Source: DUVY01 sp036562755
Lineage (GTDB): Bacteria; Bacillota; Clostridia; Christensenellales; DUVY01
Direction of reading: 5' to 3'
Assembly (NCBI GenBank): GCA_036562755.1
Contig: DATCJN010000034.1
Coordinates: 1 to 25,852 of the forward strand
DNA length: 25,852 nt
Shown: positions 15,226-22,838 of the stretch, one piece after another
Numbering within the stretch: the first letter of the stretch is position 1
Layout: the number at the start of each line of letters is the position of its first letter
The notes under the pieces: generated by a model
Database searches by the model: none
What the model was told of the DNA's origin: nothing
The model's input: the letters and a program-made list of their open reading frames with translations, nothing else
Program-made: the position numbers and the translations under genes

Positions 15226-17082
15226 ATGAATACATACGTCATAAAACACAACGGCAAGGTTTTTAAAGGAAGAAATATCACGCTTACAAGTTATATTCCC
15301 CAAGTCTTAGAAGGGCGCAGGGTAACCGACTATATCGCCTTTGGAAAAGGAAAAGGAACGCCTGTTCCCAACAGATACGACTTGTTTGAACGACTGGGAG
15401 CAAAGCCCGCAGAAATCATAGACATCAACACGGACTGCCAAAAAGGCGGTTATTATGTAACAAGAAAGATAACCTTAGAAGCCGACGAATTTGTAGGCGA
15501 AGTCATAACAGAAATGGGTTTTTGCGCCGAACTCGAGAGCGGGCTTATTACCCATTGCGTACTATCCGAAGGCGTATTAAAGACCGCAGAGCCTATGGAA
15601 ATCATAGCCGTTTATACCGTGCCCAAAATGGACGGCTTATTAGAGGGCGATAACCCTTTGGCCAAGATTTTATTGGGCGCGCAAAATTTAACCGCATCAA
15701 AATTTACTTGCGGCTATTGCGAATACAATTCTATCCAGGACGCGCTTAACTTGCATGAGCGATACCCGTGCTCGCTAAATTCGCAAAGTCTGTTTTTTAT
15801 TGAATGCCCGGTCGGCGACAAGCCCGATTTAATAATCTTTTACGACGGCATACCCGTTTTGAGAGCGGACGGCAGGTATTACAAGCCGCGAGCGCAGCAA
15901 TATGTCTTAACCGTTTCTCAAAACGGAGTTATAGAGCAGAACATTAAAAACCTAAAAATTGCCAATATGTCCATAGGTTCGGTTTCGGTTATAGGCGCGA
16001 TTCAGGCTATGCCTACTAATATTTCGCCCGATTTTAAAGCTATGCCGATAAAGAACAGCCAAAAGATTTTTGTCTCAAGGGACAAAACTTTTTTGCTGCT
16101 AATTGACGAAAACCAAATTCAAGTTTACCAAAACTCTTTGGGCAATCTGGTCTATTGGGGCGAAATAGTTTTGGATAGCAAGGTTTCTTGCTTGGATATT
16201 TGTCAAGGCAGATTGGCGGTAGTTTGCAACCATTCGGATACGCCTTTGTGGACGGGCAAGCGATTGCATTTGTTCCAGATTATTAACAACAGAATCATAA
16301 AAAGAGAACTAAACAACGATCTGCCCACGGACGCGCAAGCAATATCTTTGGAATATGCAGGCGGAAACAATATGTTTTTGTATTATCTGTGGGACGGAAT
16401 TTTGACAGGCATGACTTTCTCTAATTCCGCTCCGACGCTCGTGCATAATTGTTCGTATGAGGTCGGCAAAGCAAATTTTGTCCAAACAAGCTACCGCCGC
16501 AATGTCGTGTTCGCAACCGACTTTGAAAACAATCTAAATTCCACCATTTACAAGGGACTGTTGAGCGAAAAATCTATATCAACCTCCGTTTTAATTGGTT
16601 TAAAGAATATCCTGCCCGACCAAATGTGTTTAACGGGCGAATTGTTGTCGTCCTTAAACTCTCAGACCAAAGAAATCGCCGCATATTCCTATCTTGCCGA
16701 TATTTTAAAGTATAGCGATTTATATGAATATTTGCCCGATATTGCCTTCGCCTTTTTGGACGGTCGGTATATCATCATCGCCGACCGGAACAGAAACTAT
16801 AAAATTCTTTCTATAGACTACCATACCGCCGAGCCGGTAGAGCTTGCCGTAGGCACCCTGCCGTGCGATGAAATTGACCAAGCCCATATTATGTGCGACA
16901 TATTATTGCTAAAAAGTCAAGACAAATTATATTTCGCGCCGATTCAATCCGATCAGGGCTGGATATATTCCGACCAATTCGCCTACGGCGACCAAGTCAA
17001 TGTTCGTTTTAGCGACATTTTACCCGCCGTCCAGTCCGGGTATGACGCGTGCGCCGCCATTTTAAATGTTCTTATTGCATAA
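15226..17082 (+). CDS. large tail protein, candidate receptor-binding or tail-tip component
   Basis: A 618-aa protein, the longest in the virion operon. Residues 1-140 read like the N-terminal attachment domain of many Firmicute phage tail proteins: ITLTSYIPQVLEGRRVTDYI, FGKGKGTPVPNRYDLFERLG, then EVITEMGFCAELESGLITHC and VLSEGVLKTAEPMEIIAVYT. The remainder (about 260-610) is beta-rich with propeller-like repeats (KTFLLLIDENQIQVYQNS, GRYIIIADRNRNYKILSID). No tail-fibre collagen repeats, peptidase or glycan hydrolase motifs were seen. The start has only a weak AGG ribosome site overlapping the previous stop, suggesting translational coupling. The role is inferred from position and N-terminal resemblance. 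Confidence 0.68.
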   Translation: MNTYVIKHNGKVFKGRNITLTSYIPQVLEGRRVTDYIAFGKGKGTPVPNRYDLFERLGAKPAEIIDINTDCQKGGYYVTRKITLEADEFVGEVITEMGFCAELESGLITHCVLSEGVLKTAEPMEIIAVYTVPKMDGLLEGDNPLAKILLGAQNLTASKFTCGYCEYNSIQDALNLHERYPCSLNSQSLFFIECPVGDKPDLIIFYDGIPVLRADGRYYKPRAQQYVLTVSQNGVIEQNIKNLKIANMSIGSVSVIGAIQAMPTNISPDFKAMPIKNSQKIFVSRDKTFLLLIDENQIQVYQNSLGNLVYWGEIVLDSKVSCLDICQGRLAVVCNHSDTPLWTGKRLHLFQIINNRIIKRELNNDLPTDAQAISLEYAGGNNMFLYYLWDGILTGMTFSNSAPTLVHNCSYEVGKANFVQTSYRRNVVFATDFENNLNSTIYKGLLSEKSISTSVLIGLKNILPDQMCLTGELLSSLNSQTKEIAAYSYLADILKYSDLYEYLPDIAFAFLDGRYIIIADRNRNYKILSIDYHTAEPVELAVGTLPCDEIDQAHIMCDILLLKSQDKLYFAPIQSDQGWIYSDQFAYGDQVNVRFSDILPAVQSGYDACAAILNVLIA

Positions 17083-17097
17083 AAAAGAGGGTTTTTG

Positions 17098-17340
17098 ATG
17101 TTTTCCAAAGAGATAGGCATAGGACGGGGCAAAAATGTAAGCGGCGTTTATATAAAAGAGGGCGGTTATGTCTTGGTTTACTCAAAACACGACAATGCGA
17201 TTGTAGAGCGAAAGTATATCTTAGGCAAAAGCGCGCCCGAAAATTTTGAAGGGAGACTTGTGTCTATGAGCGACATTTTCGCCAAGACCAACACTTTTGC
17301 CATAGAGAGCTGTAAAGGCAGGTTAAGACAAATAAAATGA
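17098..17340 (+). CDS. small uncharacterised phage protein
   Basis: An 80-aa soluble basic protein with no recognised motif (GIGRGKNVSGVYIKEGGYVL near the N-terminus). The ATG at 17098 with AGAGGG (17086-17091) is preferred to the TTG at 17095. It overlaps the following small ORF by ATGA (17337-17340). It lies in the tail region of the virion operon. Confidence 0.6.
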   Translation: MFSKEIGIGRGKNVSGVYIKEGGYVLVYSKHDNAIVERKYILGKSAPENFEGRLVSMSDIFAKTNTFAIESCKGRLRQIK

Positions 17341-17522
17341 GCTACGAGTTTTTGCCCCGCGAGGAAATCTTTAAGCTAGTAAGGCGCCGCAAAATAATTA
17401 ACTATTACAAAGAGGTTTATAATGGCAATAGATTTCAAAAAACTTCTTCAGGACATAACGATAAAATTTCAGGACAAGGATCCAATCTATATAGCCGGAA
17501 ATACAAAGAGCGTTCAGAATAA
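17337..17522 (+). CDS. possible small overlapping ORF
   Basis: A 61-codon frame whose ATG overlaps the previous stop (ATGA), so translational coupling is plausible. The first 30 residues (MSYEFLPREEIFKLVRRRKI and on) look coding. The second half overlaps the coiled-coil gene by 101 bases in another frame and looks like a shadow (serine/glycine-rich, no pattern). Either a real tiny protein overlaps heavily, or the true product was longer and has lost its end. Confidence is low. Confidence 0.4.
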   Translation: MSYEFLPREEIFKLVRRRKIINYYKEVYNGNRFQKTSSGHNDKISGQGSNLYSRKYKERSE

Positions 17523-18396
17523 CCCCAAAATAAAAGACGAATTAGAAAAGATAGACAGCCAATATACTCTGCCCCCGGTTAAAGATATAAAGCTTCCGCA
17601 ATTGGAGTTGGAGAAGCTTGAGTATAAGCCTTTGAGCGACCAAGAAATTGAAGAGCTGGCTAAAAATTCTTTGGCGGAGTATTATACCAAAACTTCCAGG
17701 GCGATAGAGCAAGATACCCAGAACCAGCAAAAAAATCTGGACGACTACAAAAAAGAACTCTACGACGCTTTGTCCCAAAAAGAGGAAAACATTATTGAGT
17801 CTTTTGACCAAGCTAAAAAAGACGTGGCGTCTCAGGCGTTAAAGCGCGGCTTGGCCAGATCGTCCATAGCCTTGGGCATGGAAAAAGAGCTGGACGCACA
17901 AAAGGCGCGCGAGATAGCCCAAGCGCGAAACTCTTACATAGAACAGGCCGCGCGGATTGATTACCAAATCGCCGATTTGGAGACCAAAAAGCAGGCGGCG
18001 CTTAATGATTTGGACATAACATACGCCGCAAAACTCGCCATAGAAATCGACGACCTAAAGAGAGAGCGCGCCGAAAAGATAAAAGAAGTTCAAAAATACA
18101 ACAACGAACTGGCAAAATACCAGGCCGAATACGAAATTGACCGCCTAAAAGCCGAACAGGACTTAACCCTTGGCCAATACGACATTTTAAAGAAAAAGAC
18201 CGAAGGGCTTGATGCGCTGGAAAAAGAACTTGAAGCGCAAAAACAGCAAAAGAAGTTTGAGTATATTTTGGATTACTTAAGCCAAATGCCCAAGAAAGAA
18301 GCCATAAAGACGGCGGAAACGGATCCGGTAATTAAAAACGCTTTGGACACTTACTACTACCGCAAGCTTTTAAACGCGCTTGAAGCGCGCGGCTAG
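17422..18396 (+). CDS. long coiled-coil phage protein, candidate internal/ejection protein
   Basis: A 324-aa highly charged protein. Residues 50-75 form a proline-containing linker (LPPVKDIKLPQLELEKLEYK), and about 78-300 is nearly continuous coiled coil. In the middle stands SQALKRGLARSSIALGMEKE (137-156); the R-G-x-x-RSS motif recurs in coiled-coil proteins at the end of clostridial prophage tail blocks, as I remember them. There are no membrane segments. In podoviruses such helical proteins at the distal end of the structural block are often ejected with the DNA to extend the tail, which is the suggestion here. AGAGG stands six bases before the ATG. The function is inferred, not shown. Confidence 0.7.
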   Translation: MAIDFKKLLQDITIKFQDKDPIYIAGNTKSVQNNPKIKDELEKIDSQYTLPPVKDIKLPQLELEKLEYKPLSDQEIEELAKNSLAEYYTKTSRAIEQDTQNQQKNLDDYKKELYDALSQKEENIIESFDQAKKDVASQALKRGLARSSIALGMEKELDAQKAREIAQARNSYIEQAARIDYQIADLETKKQAALNDLDITYAAKLAIEIDDLKRERAEKIKEVQKYNNELAKYQAEYEIDRLKAEQDLTLGQYDILKKKTEGLDALEKELEAQKQQKKFEYILDYLSQMPKKEAIKTAETDPVIKNALDTYYYRKLLNALEARG

Positions 18397-18408
18397 GGGG
18401 ATATAACT

Positions 18409-18669
18409 ATGTGGGAAGAAATTATCAAAATGGCGGCGACCAACGGGCTTTGGGCTGTCTTGTTTTGCGTGTTGCTGGTCTATCAGTTAAGGGAGAGCAA
18501 GGCGCGCGAAGCCAAGTATCAATCGGCTATAAGAGCGCTAAGCGAGAACTTAGGGATAGTCAGACAGATCAAAGACGACGTCGCCGAAATCAAACAAAAA
18601 CTTGATAAAAAAAATACGCCTATTAAATCGATAAAAAAAGAGGTTATTGAAAATGAACTTAAAGAATAA
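18409..18669 (+). CDS. BhlA/UviB-family holin-like protein
   Basis: An 86-aa protein with one transmembrane helix (about 12-27, NGLWAVLFCVLLVYQL) followed directly by KAREAKY and a charged helix containing IVRQIKDDVAEIKQKL. This is the BhlA/UviB layout: a short outer N-terminus, one membrane helix, and a cytoplasmic coiled tail of the pattern NLGIV-xx-IKDDV-x-EIK. Family members are linked to bacteriocin release and phage lysis. A GGGGG-type ribosome site precedes the ATG. It overlaps the next holin gene by 17 bases. No endolysin gene is adjacent, which is odd for a lysis cassette. Confidence 0.85.
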   Translation: MWEEIIKMAATNGLWAVLFCVLLVYQLRESKAREAKYQSAIRALSENLGIVRQIKDDVAEIKQKLDKKNTPIKSIKKEVIENELKE

Positions 18670-18919
18670 CAGCGTTTATCGTTCTTACGGGTTTTGGATG
18701 AGCCTGACCGCCGCGATTTTGCTGGTAGTTCAGACTATTTTATCCAGGCTGGGCATAGAGATAGACGTGCCCTTTGTCCAGGAAGTAATAAGCGGAATAT
18801 TGGCGGTTTTGGTAATCCTGGGCGTCATAATCAAACCCAAAACGGACGAAGAATCCGAATTAGAAGAGTATATGGAAAACAAAGATCAAACCGCCGACCA
18901 AACCGATTCTCAACAATAA
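18653..18919 (+). CDS. phi-LC3-family phage holin
   Basis: An 88-aa protein with two membrane helices (about 12-33 and 44-62) separated by the turn IEIDVPFVQE, then a very acidic C-terminal tail. The pattern (N-terminal RSYGFWMSL, central GIEIDV, then GILAVLVILGVIIKPKTDE) matches phi-LC3-type holins, which form membrane lesions that let a lysin reach the wall. The ATG at 18653 sits nine bases after AGAGG; the in-frame TTG at 18647 is too close. It is the last gene of the virion operon, followed six bases later by a strong terminator. Confidence 0.87.
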   Translation: MNLKNNSVYRSYGFWMSLTAAILLVVQTILSRLGIEIDVPFVQEVISGILAVLVILGVIIKPKTDEESELEEYMENKDQTADQTDSQQ

Positions 18920-18924
18920 TATCT

Positions 18925-18957
18925 AAAAAGCCCCAAAACTTTTGGGGCTTTTTTTGT
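18925..18957 (+). terminator. strong intrinsic terminator ending the virion operon
   Basis: AAGCCCCAAA pairs with TTTGGGGCTT around a 3-base loop, with flanking A's and seven T's. It cleanly separates the phage-like operon from polA. Confidence 0.93.
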
Positions 18958-18993
18958 TTGATGAATTATTAAAATCGTTTATCAGCTGCAATG

Positions 18994-19002
18994 TGTTATA
19001 AT
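18994..19002 (+). promoter_or_regulatory. extended -10 promoter giving a leaderless polA transcript
   Basis: TGTTATAAT is a perfect extended -10 (TGnTATAAT). The -10 ends six bases before the ATG at 19009, so the transcript should start at that ATG. No convincing -35 is present. No Shine-Dalgarno sequence is possible on such a transcript. Confidence 0.65.
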
Positions 19003-19008
19003 AATCAT

Positions 19009-21576
19009 ATGGAAAAATTTGAGTTTAACGAAAAACTAGTTCTAATCGACGGCAACAGCTTGATAAACCGCGCTTTTTACGCGCTGCCGCCGCTTACTGA
19101 CGACCAAGGCAACTACACGCACGCGGTTTACGGATTTACCACCATGCTGTTAAAGGCGATAAACGATTACAAGCCCAGATATATAGCAGTATGCTTTGAT
19201 TTGGCGCACCCGACGTTTAGGCATCTGTTATATACCGAATACAAGGCCAACCGCAAAAAAATGCCCGCAGAACTTGCCTCCCAGCTGCCCATATTAAAAG
19301 AATTATTGCAATGTATGGGAATTAAGATAGTCGAAAAAAAGGGCTACGAGGCGGACGATCTTATCGGCTCGATTTCAAAAAAATGCGGCTGCGAGTGCGT
19401 TATCTTAACGGGCGACCGCGACACCTTGCAGCTAATTAACGACCGCGTCAAAGTGTTCTTGACCAAAAAAGGCTTGTCCGAAGTCGCCGAGATAGACGAA
19501 CAGGAACTGAAGAATTTATACGGCATCATCCCAAGCCAAGTCATAGATTATAAAGCGCTTTGCGGAGACGCGTCCGACAATATCCCCGGCATAAGCGGCA
19601 TAGGCCAAAAGACGGCGTTAAGGCTGATTATGGACTATAACTCTTTGGACGGGCTTTATCAAAACATAGACAAAATAGGCGGAAAATTAAGAGAAAAACT
19701 AGAGCTTGGCAAGCAATCCGCGTATATGTCGTATGAGCTGGCCAAAATAGACGACCAGGCGCCGTATGACTTTAAACTATCAGACTTTGAATACCAGTAT
19801 CCTTTCCCGATTTGCGTCAAAGAGCAGTTTGAAAAGCTCAAATTCAAAAGCCTTCTAAAAAAGGATATCTTCCAAGACGAAGTAAAAGAAGCCATTATCA
19901 ACCAAATTCCCGCCGACCAAAATATAAATTATACCGAAATCAGAAGTTTGGATGAACTAAAGCGCATAGACCTAAAAAAAGGTTTTTCTATCGTTTGGGA
20001 AAGCGATATAAATATTGCTATTGACGAGAGCAACGAATATAAAATAATTCTGGCCGACACGCTTTTGGGCGACAGCGTTTCTTTTGAGCAGGCGGCGGAA
20101 TACCTAAAGCCGTATTTGGAAAACGCGTCAATTGAAAAGACGGTATTTGACTACAAAGGCTTAAGGCATTATTGCGATTCCAAAGGCATTAATCTAAACG
20201 GCGTATTCGACATTGCGCTTGCATGCTATATAGTTGAGGGCGGAATAGGCGTATCCTCGCTAAAGAAGCTGTTATATAATTACTCTTGCAACGAAAAGTA
20301 TCCCGCTTCGGGACTAATTAAAATAAGACAAAAAATCGAGCCTGACCTGGAGAGATTTAAACGGCTGTATTACGAAATCGAGCTTCCGCTAAGCGACGTC
20401 TTGTTTGATATGGAAAAGGCGGGCTTTAAGCTTGACCTAAAAGTATTAGACGAGCTAAACCAAAAATACAACGACTCGTTAGTAAAACTAACCGAAAAGA
20501 TATACGAGTTAGCGGGCGAAAAGTTTAACATCAATTCGCCTAAACAGCTGGGCGAGATTTTGTATAACAAACTAAAACTAACCCCTACCAAGACCACGGC
20601 TAAGACCAAGGCGCTGTCCACCGACGCCGAGGCGCTGGAAAAGCTAAAGGGCGCGCATCCCGTAATCGACTACATCCTAAAATACCGCGCGATAGCCAAG
20701 CTCAACAGCACTTATATAGAAGGCCTAAAAAAAGTCGCAGATTCGGAAGGCGTGGTGCACACCGAATTCCGCCAGACCGTAACGGCTACGGGAAGACTAT
20801 CCAGCATAGAGCCTAATTTGCAAAACATACCTATCCGCGACGATGAAGGCAAGGAAATAAGGCGGGCGTTTGTCGCGCGCGAGGGTTTTAAACTCATCAC
20901 CGCGGACTACTCGCAGATAGAGTTAAGACTGTTAGCGCATTTTTCGGGCGAGCCCAAACTAATACAAGCATACCAAAACGACGAGGACATCCATACCCGC
21001 ACCGCGAGCGAGGTGTTTGGAGTGCCGCCCGAACTTGTAACTTCGCAGATGCGCCGCGACGCCAAAGCGGTCAACTTTGGAATAATTTACGGCATAAGCG
21101 ATTTTGGATTGGCTAAAAACCTGGATATTCCCGTTTCGGTAGCGCATAGATATATCGCGAAATATTTTGAAAACTATCCGCGCGTCCAAGAGTTTATGAA
21201 AAAAAGCGTGGAAGCCGCAAAAAAGAGCGGCGAGGTAACGCTTGCCAGCGGCAGAGTCCGCAGAATACCCGAGCTGAACTCGCCCAACAGAGCGCTTAGG
21301 GCATTTGGCGAGCGCGCCGCTATGAATATGCCTATGCAGGGCACGGCGGCGGACTTGATAAAAATAGCTATGATAGATGTTTGGCGCGAGTTTAAAAATC
21401 AAAACTTAAAAAGCCGCCTAATCCTACAAGTCCACGACGAGTTGATAGTCGAGGCAAAAGATGAAGAAGTCCAACAGGTCGTCCAAATCTTAAAGACCAA
21501 GATGGAAAACGCAATGAAACTCAACGTGCCCTTAAAAGTGGACATTGGCATAGGCGACAATTGGTTTGAGGTTTAA
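19009..21576 (+). CDS. polA: DNA polymerase I
   Basis: An 855-aa repair and Okazaki-fragment-processing polymerase. The N-terminal 5'-nuclease (about 1-290) has FDLAHPTFRH, YKANRKKMP, ILTGDRDTLQL and GDASDNIPGI. The middle domain (about 300-450) lacks the DxE metal ligands of an active 3'-5' exonuclease (WESDINIAI stands where FDTET is expected), so proofreading is likely absent, as in Bacillus Pol I. The polymerase domain has motif A DYSQIELR (Asp633), motif B RRDAKAVNFGIIYG and motif C QVHDELIVE (Asp810). The loop usually written GRRRYLP reads SGRVRRIPEL here, with one extra residue. The in-frame ATG at 18991 lies inside the promoter, so 19009 is chosen. coaE follows after 11 bases. Confidence 0.97.
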   Translation: MEKFEFNEKLVLIDGNSLINRAFYALPPLTDDQGNYTHAVYGFTTMLLKAINDYKPRYIAVCFDLAHPTFRHLLYTEYKANRKKMPAELASQLPILKELLQCMGIKIVEKKGYEADDLIGSISKKCGCECVILTGDRDTLQLINDRVKVFLTKKGLSEVAEIDEQELKNLYGIIPSQVIDYKALCGDASDNIPGISGIGQKTALRLIMDYNSLDGLYQNIDKIGGKLREKLELGKQSAYMSYELAKIDDQAPYDFKLSDFEYQYPFPICVKEQFEKLKFKSLLKKDIFQDEVKEAIINQIPADQNINYTEIRSLDELKRIDLKKGFSIVWESDINIAIDESNEYKIILADTLLGDSVSFEQAAEYLKPYLENASIEKTVFDYKGLRHYCDSKGINLNGVFDIALACYIVEGGIGVSSLKKLLYNYSCNEKYPASGLIKIRQKIEPDLERFKRLYYEIELPLSDVLFDMEKAGFKLDLKVLDELNQKYNDSLVKLTEKIYELAGEKFNINSPKQLGEILYNKLKLTPTKTTAKTKALSTDAEALEKLKGAHPVIDYILKYRAIAKLNSTYIEGLKKVADSEGVVHTEFRQTVTATGRLSSIEPNLQNIPIRDDEGKEIRRAFVAREGFKLITADYSQIELRLLAHFSGEPKLIQAYQNDEDIHTRTASEVFGVPPELVTSQMRRDAKAVNFGIIYGISDFGLAKNLDIPVSVAHRYIAKYFENYPRVQEFMKKSVEAAKKSGEVTLASGRVRRIPELNSPNRALRAFGERAAMNMPMQGTAADLIKIAMIDVWREFKNQNLKSRLILQVHDELIVEAKDEEVQQVVQILKTKMENAMKLNVPLKVDIGIGDNWFEV

Positions 21577-21584
21577 AGGGGCAT

Positions 21585-22184
21585 ATGTTAAAAATAGCGT
21601 TGACGGGCGGAATCGCCTCGGGCAAAACTTTGGCTTCCAAGACGCTTGAGAATTTGGGCGCTTATGTAATAGACGCCGATATGGTCTCGCGCGAGATCGC
21701 TTCGGAAAAAGCATGGAAAGAGCGCGTCAAGCAGGCCTTCGGCGAGCGTTTTTTTGATTCTAACGACGAATTAGACCGCAGAAAGTTAAGGGAATATGTT
21801 TTTTCCGATCCCGAGCGGGTAAAGTTATTGAATTCCATTTCCCACCCGTTGATTAGAAATAGAATAGAGCAAAAGCTCGACGCCCTAAAACATCTGCCTG
21901 TGGTATTCGTGGTTATACCCGTCTTAATTGAGAGCGGAATGACGGATATGTTCGACAGGGTTTGGACGATAGCTTCAAACCCCGCTACTAGAATAAAAAG
22001 GCTAATAAGGCGCGATAATATAACAGAAGAGCAAGCATATAATATGTTAAAAAGCCAAGTAAGCGAAGAAGAGCGCGCCAAAATAGCAAGCGTCATCATA
22101 CATAACGACGGCGACGAGAAAGAATTTGTCGAGCGGGTAAAAAGTCATTACCGCAATTTAATGCGAGAACTGGGTATAACTTGA
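21585..22184 (+). CDS. coaE: dephospho-CoA kinase
   Basis: A 199-aa P-loop kinase that phosphorylates the ribose 3'-OH of dephospho-CoA in the last step of CoA synthesis. It has the P-loop GGIASGKT (residues 8-15), the DADMVSREI motif after beta-2, SHPLIRNRIEQKL and the lid region containing RIKRLIRRDNITEEQA. Length is normal. GGGG precedes the ATG. It is co-transcribed with polA, a common arrangement in Firmicutes, and its stop overlaps the TTG start of the next gene (TTGA). Confidence 0.95.
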   Translation: MLKIALTGGIASGKTLASKTLENLGAYVIDADMVSREIASEKAWKERVKQAFGERFFDSNDELDRRKLREYVFSDPERVKLLNSISHPLIRNRIEQKLDALKHLPVVFVVIPVLIESGMTDMFDRVWTIASNPATRIKRLIRRDNITEEQAYNMLKSQVSEEERAKIASVIIHNDGDEKEFVERVKSHYRNLMRELGIT

Positions 22185-22735
22185 AAGAGTTTAGTCTTTA
22201 TAAAATATATATAATCGTATTTTTGGCCGCGGCGTTTTTTGGTTTGACAGCCGCGCATTTGTATGTTTCTTTTTCATATCCTCTAAAATATAAAGATTAT
22301 ATAAAAGAATACTCCCGGGAATACGGCATAGACGAAGCTATGATTTTTTCTATAATAAGGGCGGAAAGCTCTTTTAATCCGCAAGCCGTGTCAAGATCAG
22401 GAGCCCTGGGCCTTATGCAGCTTATGCCCTCTACCGCGCTGATGCTGGCGAACGAGTTAAACATCGAAGGCTTTACCACCGATATGCTTTACGAGCCCAA
22501 AATAAATATACGCATGGGCGTTTTTTATTTCAAAAAAATGCTTGAGAAATTCGGAAATAGAGAAACAGCCCTTGCCGCCTACAACGCGGGCGAAGGCAAC
22601 GTTTCAACCTGGCTTCAAAACGCCGCCTATTCCAAAGACGGCAAAACTTTACACTATATACCTTTTAAGGAAACTTCGGATTATATAAAAAAGATAAATA
22701 AAAATTACAAGATCTATAAAGTCCGAATCGGCTGA
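22181..22735 (+). CDS. membrane-anchored lytic transglycosylase (Slt/MltC-like SLT domain)
   Basis: A 184-aa protein that cleaves peptidoglycan glycan strands with formation of 1,6-anhydro-muramic ends. Residues about 8-30 form an N-terminal membrane anchor. The SLT domain (about 45-180) has the catalytic-glutamate motif IIRAESSFNPQAVSRSGALG followed by LMQLMPSTA, then NIRMGVFYFKKML and ALAAYNAGEGNV, all diagnostic. The start is TTG overlapping the coaE stop (TTGA), with a poor ribosome site, so translation is probably coupled. The polA-coaE-slt order is common in Clostridia, so this is a host gene and not the missing phage endolysin, although it is the only wall hydrolase in the window. Confidence 0.92.
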   Translation: MKEFSLYKIYIIVFLAAAFFGLTAAHLYVSFSYPLKYKDYIKEYSREYGIDEAMIFSIIRAESSFNPQAVSRSGALGLMQLMPSTALMLANELNIEGFTTDMLYEPKINIRMGVFYFKKMLEKFGNRETALAAYNAGEGNVSTWLQNAAYSKDGKTLHYIPFKETSDYIKKINKNYKIYKVRIG

Positions 22736-22750
22736 ATTTTTTTATTTTTT
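22720..22750 (+). terminator. weak candidate terminator after the transglycosylase
   Basis: AGTCCG / CGGCT forms a small stem with one bulge and a 3-base loop over the stop codon of the gene, followed by two T-runs interrupted by one A. The stem is short, so this is uncertain. Confidence 0.35.
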
Positions 22751-22797
22751 TAAGATAATAATTATTACATAACGCCGTAAAAATCTTTGTGCGCCGA

Positions 22798-22826
22798 TTG
22801 ACCTTATCGTATTTTAATGATACAAT
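22798..22826 (+). promoter_or_regulatory. strong SigA-type promoter for the glycan-decoration operon
   Basis: TTGACC (22798-22803), a 17-base spacer and TACAAT (22821-22826), with TGA before the -10 giving an extended -10. The expected start of transcription (about 22832-22834) lies 5-7 bases before the ATG at 22839, and no Shine-Dalgarno sequence is present, so the mRNA would be nearly leaderless. Confidence 0.8.
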
Positions 22827-22838
22827 TTAGTTGAAATA

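Noticed and set aside
12767..17082. siphovirus tail (tube, tape measure)
   Set aside because: No long helical tape measure, no tail-tube-like small beta protein and no frameshifted chaperone pair lie between the adaptor and the holins.
6358..18960. att sites or target duplications flanking the virion operon
   Set aside because: Comparing the two flanks by eye gave no direct repeat longer than about six bases, and no tRNA gene is present at either edge.
20959..21402. 147-aa minus-strand open frame inside polA
   Set aside because: It lies opposite the conserved polymerase domain with no start signal or recognisable motif; a shadow.
22181..22735. transglycosylase as the phage endolysin
   Set aside because: It lies beyond the operon terminator, is coupled to coaE, has a membrane anchor, and the polA-coaE-slt order is a common chromosomal one.
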